64,000 nucleotides of DNA, taken from assembly GCA_016207825.1 (NCBI GenBank), contig JACQZI010000008.1:1-64000 (forward strand), written 5' to 3'. This stretch comes from Planctomycetota bacterium. Lineage in GTDB: Bacteria; Planctomycetota; MHYJ01; JACQXL01; JACQZI01. The position numbers and the translations under genes are program-made. The stretch's first letter is position 1, and the number at the start of each line of letters is the position of its first letter. The notes under the pieces were generated by a model. It was given only the letters and a program-made list of their open reading frames with translations, did not search any database and was not told the origin of the DNA. Positions 46,021 to 53,323 of the stretch are shown piece after piece.

Positions 46021-47739
46021 ATGAGTTATACAGTTATTGCAAGACGTTATCGCCCTCAGACTTTTGAAGAAGTGGTCGGGCAGTCCGCAGTGGCCACTAC
46101 TTTACAGAATGCGATAAAGGAAAACAAGGTTTCTCATGCCTACATCTTCGCCGGCGAGCGCGGGGTCGGCAAGACTTCGATGGCGAGAATCTTGGCTAAG
46201 GCACTTAATTGCAAAGCCGGGCCGGCCATTAACCCTTGCAATAAATGCGCTTCTTGTAAGGATATTTCCGAAGGCAATGACCCTGATGTTATTGAAATTG
46301 ATGCGGCTTCCCAAACCAAGATTGACGATGTTCGTGTTTTGCAGGAAGGGGTCGGTTATGTCCCATTAAGGGGCAGGTATAAGATCTATATTATGGACGA
46401 GGCTCATCAGCTTTCCAAAAGCGCTTTTAATGCCCTTCTTAAAACCATAGAAGAACCTCCTCCTCATGTCAAGTTTATTTTCGCCACGACCGAACCGCAT
46501 AAACTTCCGGAAACGATTATTTCGCGTTGTCAGAGATTTAATTTCCGGCGTATCGCCCCGAAGGATATCTATGAACATCTGGGAAAAATATGCCTTAAGG
46601 AAAAAGCTCCTTGTGACAAAAACTCGCTGGTGATGATTGCCCAAATGGCTAACGGTTCGATGCGCGATGCCGAAAGCGTTCTTGACCAGTTGATTTCGTT
46701 CGGCGGAGGAAAAGTTTCCGCTGGCGATATGGAGTCACTTCTCGGTACGGTTTCGCTTGGCGAGATGCTCGATATCTTTAACGCAATCTATGAAAAAGAC
46801 CTTAATAAGATAATCACAATCGTGGATAATACGTTTAGCCAGGGCAAGGACATGTCGGTTTTTATCAATCAAATAGTGGAACATCTTTGGAAGCTCGTCC
46901 TTGTCAAAGTCAACCCGAAAGATTCTTCTTTGGTTGAGCATGAAATCATCAAGGATAAGGAATTATACGAGAAACAAGCCGTCCTTTTCAGCGTGGCGAC
47001 ACTTTTGGATTATATACAGGCTTTATCCGATATCAGATGGCGTTTGAGGGAGACATCCAACGTGAGGGTTATGATAGAATTTACGCTTTTAAAAATGTCT
47101 CATCAGGGAATACATACCGAGCAATCATGCAACCTTACCGTAGTTCCCGAGAATGTTAAACCGGCGCATCAGTCTGCCGATAGAATTGCGCCAAAGGCTA
47201 ATCCAGTGCAAAAACCGGATGCGGATAAACATAAAATTGACGAAGTTTCCAATGCGGTTTTAAAAGAAGATCCAAAACAGGATGCCCATGCCGTCAATCC
47301 GGATGAAATTAGCGGGTTGTGGGGTAATGTTATGGAGGAAATAAAAAAGGCAAACCTGAAGGTGCACGCTTATTTGAAAGTCGCCCGGTTTATCAAAGCG
47401 GATAATCAGGAAATAGTCATCGGTTTCCCTCCGCAGTGCAGTTTCCATCGCCAGATGTTTGATAAAACGGAAAATAAAAAAGTGGTTGGTGAATATTTTA
47501 ATAAAGTTACCGGTCTTAACCTGCCCGTGACCATGATAATGTTGAAGGAAGACCAGGTTAACCAGTTAAAAGAGTTGGATACTCCTGTGGTGCCGCCCGA
47601 GGAGAATGCTATTTTAAATGAGAACGAAAAGACATCATCAGACCAGGCGAATCAGACACTGGCGAATGATTTGCTGAATAATCCGATTATCCGGAAGATA
47701 CAGGAAGAATTCAGCGCGCGGGTTATTAAAACTGAATAA
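46021..47739 (+). CDS. dnaX: DNA polymerase III subunit gamma/tau
   Basis: The 572-aa clamp-loader ATPase has Walker A GERGVGKTS (about 43-51), a zinc module (CNKCASCKD), Walker B IMDEAHQLS and sensor 1 FIFATTEPHKLP. The clamp-loader C-domain continues to about 370, followed by a charged linker and a C-terminal domain (KVHAYLKVARFIKADNQEIVIGF). I see no obvious slippery A-run hairpin for a gamma frameshift. It starts 24 bp after the SRP RNA terminator; the ribosome site is weak. Confidence 0.96.
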   Translation: MSYTVIARRYRPQTFEEVVGQSAVATTLQNAIKENKVSHAYIFAGERGVGKTSMARILAKALNCKAGPAINPCNKCASCKDISEGNDPDVIEIDAASQTKIDDVRVLQEGVGYVPLRGRYKIYIMDEAHQLSKSAFNALLKTIEEPPPHVKFIFATTEPHKLPETIISRCQRFNFRRIAPKDIYEHLGKICLKEKAPCDKNSLVMIAQMANGSMRDAESVLDQLISFGGGKVSAGDMESLLGTVSLGEMLDIFNAIYEKDLNKIITIVDNTFSQGKDMSVFINQIVEHLWKLVLVKVNPKDSSLVEHEIIKDKELYEKQAVLFSVATLLDYIQALSDIRWRLRETSNVRVMIEFTLLKMSHQGIHTEQSCNLTVVPENVKPAHQSADRIAPKANPVQKPDADKHKIDEVSNAVLKEDPKQDAHAVNPDEISGLWGNVMEEIKKANLKVHAYLKVARFIKADNQEIVIGFPPQCSFHRQMFDKTENKKVVGEYFNKVTGLNLPVTMIMLKEDQVNQLKELDTPVVPPEENAILNENEKTSSDQANQTLANDLLNNPIIRKIQEEFSARVIKTE

Positions 47740-47772
47740 TGATTTTGGCTTGATAAAAGATAGGAGGGGAAA

Positions 47773-48105
47773 ATGATACCTGGAATGGGAGGAATGAATT
47801 TAGGGAAAATGATGAAACAGGCACAGGAAATGCAAAAGCAGATGGGAAAAATCCAGGAGGAGCTTAAAGAACGCGTGGTCGAAGCTTCTTCCGGCGGCGG
47901 AATGGTCACGGTTAATGTGAACGGGCAGCAGGAACTCTTAGCGATTAAAATAAACCCGGAAGTGGTAAATAAAGATGATGTCAGTATGCTGGAGGATCTT
48001 ATTACCGCGGCCGTTAATGAAGGCATGGTTAAAGCAAAGGAGCTGGCTAACGAGGAAATGAAAAAGGTCACGGGCGGAATGGGTTTGCCGCCGGGGTTGT
48101 TTTAA
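47773..48105 (+). CDS. ybaB: YbaB/EbfC nucleoid-associated protein
   Basis: The 110-aa protein has a Met/Gly-rich N-terminus, an amphipathic helix (KMMKQAQEMQKQMGKIQEEL) and the VVEASSGGGMVTVNVNGQQELLAIKINPEVV sheet that defines the family. It binds DNA as a dimer. AGGAGGGG precedes the ATG. dnaX-ybaB is conserved in bacteria; recR usually follows but is absent here and replaced by a repeat-rich accessory block. Confidence 0.95.
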   Translation: MIPGMGGMNLGKMMKQAQEMQKQMGKIQEELKERVVEASSGGGMVTVNVNGQQELLAIKINPEVVNKDDVSMLEDLITAAVNEGMVKAKELANEEMKKVTGGMGLPPGLF

Positions 48106-48111
48106 GCCCCA

Positions 48112-48285
48112 AATCCCCTCCCTGCCCGCCACTTCGTTCCAAGCCCGACAGGCACGGGCTGGCGGGTGGCAGGCGGGTACGAAGAGGGGTAGCCGCCGTA
48201 GGCGAGGACCCACATGGGCACAGTGTTGCCTCGCCTTTGGCGGGGGTGTGTAAATCAAACCCTGCCTTTTAGGCAGGCGCAATAT
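48112..48285. repeat. GC-rich compound palindromic repeats after ybaB
   Basis: This stretch contains nested hairpins built from CCCGCCAC, GCCCGACAGGCACGGGC, GGCGGGTGGCAGGCGGGT and GCCTGCCTTTTAGGCAGGC-type words. It combines several dispersed word types seen elsewhere (for example 37902-37955). No reliable coding frame. The next 150 bp up to array B show nothing recognisable. Confidence 0.55.
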
Positions 48286-48442
48286 GATGAGAAATTAAAA
48301 ATTAATTAAATGAGATTGCGGACAAAAAGGGCAGGGTAGGACTTCCCGAAAACAAATATAATGAACCTATTATGCAATGTAATGAAGAATCAGCAAAACA
48401 GGGGGGAGGATACCTCTGCGGGCGCTACCCCTCGCGAATTCG

Positions 48443-48706
48443 GGTATGACCCCAAACGGACTAAGATACTACCTCAAATGGATGGAGATGCGGTCTCTAA
48501 CGGATAGAGATATGGAGTTTAATGGATAGAGATATGACCCTGAACGGACGAAGATACGGGTTGCAATGGACTAAATTGGGGGGTGTTAAGAATGCAGATA
48601 TGGGGTCAAACTAACCCGGATATGGGTCTGAAAGGATGGAGATATAGCCCTGATAGGATGAAGATACGGATTTGAAGGGCTGGCGATATGGTCTTGGTGC
48701 GATTAA
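48443..48706. repeat. 22-bp-period degenerate tandem array B
   Basis: Twelve units begin at exact 22-bp steps (48443, 48465, 48487, 48509, 48531, 48553, 48575, 48597, 48619, 48641, 48663, 48685). Ten have GAT at positions 1-3 and most read GATA(T/C)GG. The consensus is GATATGG-N-CCTGAA-N-GGATGGA. Units are not identical; conservation is concentrated in the GATA block and the AA-N-GGA block. The plus strand is purine-rich. It has the same period as array A but a different consensus. The start codon of the following small HTH frame lies inside the last unit. Confidence 0.92.
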
Positions 48707-48951
48707 ATCAGGGGGTTCCTGGACAAACTCTATCCTGTCTTGAGGCGGAGATAAAAAAGGCTATCAGGATAAGAGGTTATCGTTACCGGCTCAGGCTACA
48801 GACGATATTTTATTCGCTTAAAGGCTGGACGGTCGAAAGGATTTCCGGACATTTTGATATCCCGGAACGAACAGTCTATAAATGGCGTAAGATTTATAAA
48901 GAGAAAGGATTAGAGGGATTGCGCGGTAAATACTTTTCGCGCAGGTTATGA
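48688..48951 (+). CDS. Orphan helix-turn-helix protein (IS630-like N-terminus)
   Basis: The 87-aa product contains a homeodomain-like HTH (RLRLQTIFYSLKGWTVERIS followed by GHFDIPERTVYKWRKIYKEK and GLEGLRGK), the arrangement of the DNA-binding N-terminus of IS630/Tc1-type transposases and related regulators. The catalytic DDE part is missing and a stop follows at 48949-48951, so it is either a truncated transposase or a stand-alone DNA-binding protein. The ATG lies within the last unit of array B, so the array is its direct upstream region. No ribosome site is evident. Confidence 0.5.
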   Translation: MVLVRLNQGVPGQTLSCLEAEIKKAIRIRGYRYRLRLQTIFYSLKGWTVERISGHFDIPERTVYKWRKIYKEKGLEGLRGKYFSRRL

Positions 48952-49024
48952 TTCACCGCAAAGGCGCAAAGAATGCAGAGAAAAATACTAAATAAGATGT
49001 TTTCAGAGTCAGAATGATAATATT

Positions 49025-49795
49025 ATGAGAGAAGATGATTTTAAACCGAAAGTTAAGAAATTTCTAAAGGGCTTAGGAATAGATGTGCGGGATATTCCGT
49101 CACAAGGAAATGGCAAAACACCTGATTTCAGTGCTAAAAGCAATAATGATTCATATACTATAGAATTGAAAATAAAAGGTGATGATGTTGAAGAAACAGG
49201 TAGAGAAAAAGAAGTATTAGAGAGAGGAGAAATACTTGAAAAATCTATTCCAATAGAGCCAAGAAATACATTGTCCGGTATTGTTGATGATGGTGTTAAG
49301 CAGATGAAATTCCACGACCGCGATAATAAAACCTATCATATCTTATGGATCCATTCTGCGGGGCAAGACCCGAAGTTACATTACGAGCGGTTTAAATCAA
49401 CATTATTTGGAACAGGGACTTTTTTTAGCACTGGTAAAGAAACAATGATTTGTTACTACTTTAATGAAAGTGCTTTTTATAAGCACAGAAATTCGTTAGA
49501 TGGCGTTATTCTTTCAGTCAGTGACCAGTGTCAACTTTGTGTGAATACTTTATCTTCTCGGAAAGACAAGTTTAGACAGTCAGATTTATATAAGAATTTG
49601 TCTAATGCTCTTCTTGATCCGGATGCAGAGGAAGACACAGAGGAAGGTATTATGATAGCTGATTGTGATATCGATAGAAAACATCAGGGAGATGTTGTTA
49701 AATATCTGCAAAAGAAATATAACTTGTCTTCTTTGGTACCTGCGGTACTGGAGCAATATTCTTGTGTAAGTGCTATTCCTAATAGATCTGTGTAA
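49025..49795 (+). CDS. Putative PD-(D/E)XK nuclease-like protein
   Basis: The 256-aa protein has a plausible PD-(D/E)XK core near its N-terminus: Pro-Asp in TPDFSAK, then YTIELKIK (E-x-K) 12 residues on, preceded by GIDVRDIPSQGNGK. The rest is unrecognised; DGVKQMKFHDRDNKTYHILWIHSAGQ resembles a second strand-helix element. The gene is AT-rich compared with flanking housekeeping genes. Its last codons and TAA stop are provided by the dispersed ATCTGTGTAATCTGTGG word (49786-49802). It is close to array B (320 bp). Restriction or mobile-element function is possible but unproven. Confidence 0.55.
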   Translation: MREDDFKPKVKKFLKGLGIDVRDIPSQGNGKTPDFSAKSNNDSYTIELKIKGDDVEETGREKEVLERGEILEKSIPIEPRNTLSGIVDDGVKQMKFHDRDNKTYHILWIHSAGQDPKLHYERFKSTLFGTGTFFSTGKETMICYYFNESAFYKHRNSLDGVILSVSDQCQLCVNTLSSRKDKFRQSDLYKNLSNALLDPDAEEDTEEGIMIADCDIDRKHQGDVVKYLQKKYNLSSLVPAVLEQYSCVSAIPNRSV

Positions 49796-49802
49796 TCTGT
49801 GG
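49786..49802. repeat. Dispersed ATCTGTGTAATCTGTGG word at a gene end
   Basis: This word supplies the stop codon of the nuclease-like gene and abuts the GH57 gene start. Other copies: 15972-15989 and 61621-61677. Confidence 0.6.
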
Positions 49803-49810
49803 CTGGCATT

Positions 49811-52072
49811 ATGAAAAAGAAAGTTAATTTTATATTCTGTTTGCACAATCACCAGCCGGTTGGTAATTTTGATGATGTCTTTGAGGCTAATTACCGCCAG
49901 GCATACGAGCCGTTTATCAAGCTGGTTCAGCAATACCCTGAAATAAAACTGTCGCTCCATTACAGCGGTTCTCTTTTAGAGTGGATAGATAATACGCACC
50001 CAAAATTCATCACGGATATCAAATCTATGGTTAAATCCGGGCAGGTGGAGATAATGGGCGGCGGGGCATGCGACCCAATTCTAACTATGCTTCCCGATGA
50101 GGATAAAACCGGGCAGATAACTTATTTTTCCGATTACCTTAAAGAGTTATTCGGCACCAGACCGCAAGGGATGTGGCTTGCGGAAAGGGTTTGGGAACAG
50201 TACCTGGCGAAATATATTGCCGGTGCCGGATTAAAGTATACGGTTGTGGATGATTTCCATTTCCGTTCTGCAGGGATTAACCAGCATAAGCTTGACGGAT
50301 TTTTCCTTACCGAAGAGGCGGGCAGTCTCGTCAATATTTTCCCCGGTTCGGAGAAGTTGCGTTATGTCATTCCTTTCGGCGATCCCTCGGCCACGATTGA
50401 AATCCTTAAACAGTCCGCTTCGGAAGAAGGCGATAAAATAGTGGTTTACGCGGATGACGGCGAGAAATTCGGTTCCTGGCCCACGACCTATGAGCATTGT
50501 TACCAGAATAAATGGCTGGAACGGTTTTTCCGGGAGCTAAAGGAAAATGCCGACTGGATAAATTTCATCACCTTCAGTGATGCCATAGAGAAAATCAAGC
50601 CGCGGGGAAAAGTGTATCTCCCGGATTGTTCTTACCGGGAAATGACCGAATGGGCTTTGCCTGCGGAAACACTGGTCGGTTACGATGATTTGATGGAGAA
50701 AATAAAACAATGCGGCTTATACGATAAATCATTCGGTTTTATCAAGGGCGGTTTCTGGCGCAATTTCAAAGTCAAATATCCGGAAATAAACCTGATGCAT
50801 TCTAAAATGTACGAGGTGAGCGAAGAAGTAAGAGAATTGGATAAGAAATCACCGGATTACAGGAAAGCGCGCGAAGCGCTTTACCACGGGCAGTGTAATT
50901 GCCCTTACTGGCATGGCGTCTTCGGCGGATTTTACCTGCCGCATCTGAGGCATAGCATTTATAAATATCTTATCAAAGCCGAGAAGTATGTTAATAACAA
51001 GCAACTAACAACTAATAACTTACAATTGAAAGAGGCAGACTTTGACTGTGACGGTTATCCGGAAATCAAGATGTTTAATAAGGATTTATGCTGTTATTTC
51101 AAGCCTCATCAGGGAGGGGCGATGTACGAATTTGATATCGTGGAAAAGGAATTTAATCCTCTGGCCACCGTGACCAGGCGTCAGGAGGCGTATCATTACA
51201 AGATTATGAAGGCCCAGAGCATAAAGGCGGTTAGCCAGACGACAACCATTCATGACCTGGTTATTTCCAAGGAAAAAGGGCTGGAAAATCTGCTTTATTA
51301 CGATGCCTACCCGCGGATGAGCTTGCTGGACCATTTCTTCAGCCTTGATTGCAAGCTGGAGGATGTTTCCAAGTCGCATTATTGCGAGGAAGGCAATTTT
51401 ATAAATGCCGATTACTCCGCAAAAACGCCGTCCGGCCCCATTCTGCCGAAGGTCTCTACCCCCATACGGGAACTCCCTATTATTCGGGGTGCCCCCGAAC
51501 CCCGCCCCGGCGGGGGGAGCGGGGTTATCGGGTGTCCTCGAATTCCGCCTCAGCGGGAGGAGCGGGGCAAAGAGAAACAGCTCACTTTTTCCTGCCAGGG
51601 AAAATTGAATAGAGCGGACAAGGAATACCCGGTAAAATTGGTTAAATTAATCAGCCTTCTTAATCCGCCCAAAATAGGGCTTGATATTGCCTATCAAATA
51701 ACCAATAGCGGCGAGGAAGATATTGAGGTTGTATTCGGGGTGGAATTCAATCTTTCAATGCTTGCCGGCAATGCCCATGATAGGTTTTACTATTCGGCTG
51801 AAAAAGATGATATTGGCCGTCTGGTTTCGATTGGGGAGTTAGCCAGGCAGAAACTCTTTGGCATTAAGGATTGGTACCAGAAAATAGATATTGGGTTTAG
51901 CTTTGATAAACCGGCAGACATCTGGTATTTCCCGGTGCAGAGCGTTTCGCAATCCGAAGGCGGATTTGAATTGATTTACCAGAATTCCGTCATTATCCCG
52001 CACTGGAAGGTTAAATTAATGTCTGGCCGGTCATGGTCCGTAAAACTGCTTAAAACGGTCTCGTTTCTATAG
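49811..52072 (+). CDS. GH57 alpha-glucan enzyme with in-frame repeat insertions
   Basis: The 753-aa cytoplasmic enzyme acts on alpha-glucans (4-alpha-glucanotransferase/amylase type). From an upstream-extended numbering starting at the GTG 49799: FCLHNHQP opening motif, GGGACDPIL, nucleophile Glu129 in WLAERVWE and acid/base Asp at about 220 in YADDGEKFG; the C-terminal half fits the DUF1925/1926 beta-domains of this family. Two segments look foreign: NNKQLTTNNLQL (about 399-410), encoded by an ACTAACAACTAATAAC-type tract, and residues 547-590, encoded by the R1 repeat. Both keep the frame. ATG 49811 is the likely start, without a clear ribosome site. Confidence 0.85.
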   Translation: MKKKVNFIFCLHNHQPVGNFDDVFEANYRQAYEPFIKLVQQYPEIKLSLHYSGSLLEWIDNTHPKFITDIKSMVKSGQVEIMGGGACDPILTMLPDEDKTGQITYFSDYLKELFGTRPQGMWLAERVWEQYLAKYIAGAGLKYTVVDDFHFRSAGINQHKLDGFFLTEEAGSLVNIFPGSEKLRYVIPFGDPSATIEILKQSASEEGDKIVVYADDGEKFGSWPTTYEHCYQNKWLERFFRELKENADWINFITFSDAIEKIKPRGKVYLPDCSYREMTEWALPAETLVGYDDLMEKIKQCGLYDKSFGFIKGGFWRNFKVKYPEINLMHSKMYEVSEEVRELDKKSPDYRKAREALYHGQCNCPYWHGVFGGFYLPHLRHSIYKYLIKAEKYVNNKQLTTNNLQLKEADFDCDGYPEIKMFNKDLCCYFKPHQGGAMYEFDIVEKEFNPLATVTRRQEAYHYKIMKAQSIKAVSQTTTIHDLVISKEKGLENLLYYDAYPRMSLLDHFFSLDCKLEDVSKSHYCEEGNFINADYSAKTPSGPILPKVSTPIRELPIIRGAPEPRPGGGSGVIGCPRIPPQREERGKEKQLTFSCQGKLNRADKEYPVKLVKLISLLNPPKIGLDIAYQITNSGEEDIEVVFGVEFNLSMLAGNAHDRFYYSAEKDDIGRLVSIGELARQKLFGIKDWYQKIDIGFSFDKPADIWYFPVQSVSQSEGGFELIYQNSVIIPHWKVKLMSGRSWSVKLLKTVSFL
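51438..51568. repeat. Family R1 repeat, expanded copy 3 (inside GH57 gene)
   Basis: The 131-bp block starts CCATTCTGCCGAAGGTC and ends CGCCTCAGCGGGAGGAGCGG plus GG, like the window-start copy, but has an extra internal palindromic segment (CCATACGGGAACTCCC...CGCCCCGGCGGGGGGAGCGG). It is 131 bp including the expansion, yet the host frame stays open. Confidence 0.85.
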
Positions 52073-52128
52073 ACGCGCTTTTAACCCGTTGCCTTTAAAC
52101 AGCATATCTATCTTACCCTATAAAAGCC

Positions 52129-52157
52129 TTGACACAGGTGGTAATCTAAGATAAAAT
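52129..52157 (+). promoter_or_regulatory. Promoter of the nusA-infB operon
   Basis: TTGACA (52129-52134) and TAAAAT (52152-52157) are separated by 17 bp, 34 bp before the nusA ATG. Confidence 0.75.
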
Positions 52158-52191
52158 ACCCGTCAATAATTATTTGAGGATGATTTGATAT

Positions 52192-53316
52192 ATGAACGGT
52201 GAATTATTGAGATTAGTTGATAGCATTCATCGTGATAAAGGCATTGACAAAGAAGTGCTTTTTCAAGGGATAGAGTCTGCCTTGTTGTCCGCGGCGCGTA
52301 AATATTGCCGCAAGTCCAAAGAATTGGAAGTAACAATAGACCGGAAAAAAGGCAATATTGTTGCTAAGGACGAGAACGGTCCGATTGATCCTGCTTTTCT
52401 CGGTAGGGTAGCCGCACAGGCTGCCAAGCAGGTTATTATCCAGAAAATAAAAGAAGCAGAAAGCGATATTATATTTACGGAAATGGCTGATAAGCAGGGA
52501 AATATCATTACCGGGACCGTTCAGAGGATTGAGCATAACAATATAATCGTGACTTTCGGCAAGGTTGAAGGCGTTCTTATGAAGAACGATCAAATCCCGG
52601 GCGAAAATTACCGGGCGGGTGACCGGGTTAAGGCGCTCGTCTTGAATATCAAGAAAGACGGTTCAAAAGTTTATCTTGTCCTGACCAGAAGCCATCCTGA
52701 TTTTATCAGGCGCCTTTTTGAGTTGGAAGTCCCGGAGATTTCTGACAAAACCGTTGAAATAAAAGGCATCGTCCGTGAAGCCGGTTTCCGCACGAAACTG
52801 GCGGTTAGTTCGTCCAATCCAAAGGTTGATGCCGTCGGCGCCTGTGTCGGAGTGCGCGGCCGCCGGATTAAAAATATCCTGGAAGAAGTCTACGGGGAAA
52901 AAATAGATATCATTAAGTGGGAAGAAAGCCCTGAACTTATGATTAAAAACGCCATGAAGCCGGCCGAGGTGGAAGCGGTCGAGGTTGTACCGCAAACCAG
53001 GAAGGCGAGCGTTTTTGTGAGACCCGACCAGCTTTCCCTGGCTATCGGCAAGAAAGGGCAGAATATCCGGCTCGTCTGCAAACTTGCCAGATGGGATATT
53101 GATGTCGTGGGTATTGGCGATACTTCCGCAACCGAGGTTCCGGCGGAAGCCTCTTGCGAAAAACCAGAAGGAGAAGCAGAAGCTGTTCCTGAAGGACCAG
53201 CCGCGGCGGAAGCCAAACCAGAAGAACCCGTTCCTGAAGCACCCGTTCAAAGCGATGATTCCCCTAAAGGGATTGAAGAAACAAAGGAAAAGCCCGTGGA
53301 AGAGAAAGAAGGCTAA
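52192..53316 (+). CDS. nusA: Transcription elongation/termination factor NusA
   Basis: The 374-aa RNA polymerase-binding factor has the NusA N-terminal domain (1-105), S1 domain (about 106-175; GTVQRIEHNNIIVTFGKVEG), KH1 (VGVRGRRIKNILEEVYGEKID) and KH2 (DQLSLAIGKKGQNIRLVCKLARW). It lacks the two acidic C-terminal repeats of E. coli NusA but has a Glu/Pro-rich tail (about 312-374). Usual rimP upstream is absent. It is followed 7 bp later by infB, the standard nusA-infB operon. Confidence 0.96.
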   Translation: MNGELLRLVDSIHRDKGIDKEVLFQGIESALLSAARKYCRKSKELEVTIDRKKGNIVAKDENGPIDPAFLGRVAAQAAKQVIIQKIKEAESDIIFTEMADKQGNIITGTVQRIEHNNIIVTFGKVEGVLMKNDQIPGENYRAGDRVKALVLNIKKDGSKVYLVLTRSHPDFIRRLFELEVPEISDKTVEIKGIVREAGFRTKLAVSSSNPKVDAVGACVGVRGRRIKNILEEVYGEKIDIIKWEESPELMIKNAMKPAEVEAVEVVPQTRKASVFVRPDQLSLAIGKKGQNIRLVCKLARWDIDVVGIGDTSATEVPAEASCEKPEGEAEAVPEGPAAAEAKPEEPVPEAPVQSDDSPKGIEETKEKPVEEKEG

Positions 53317-53323
53317 AAAATAA

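Noticed and set aside
48443-48706. Array B as a TIGR-type guide array
   Set aside because: TIGR arrays have conserved repeats and longer units with an associated Tas (Nop-domain) protein; neither is visible here.
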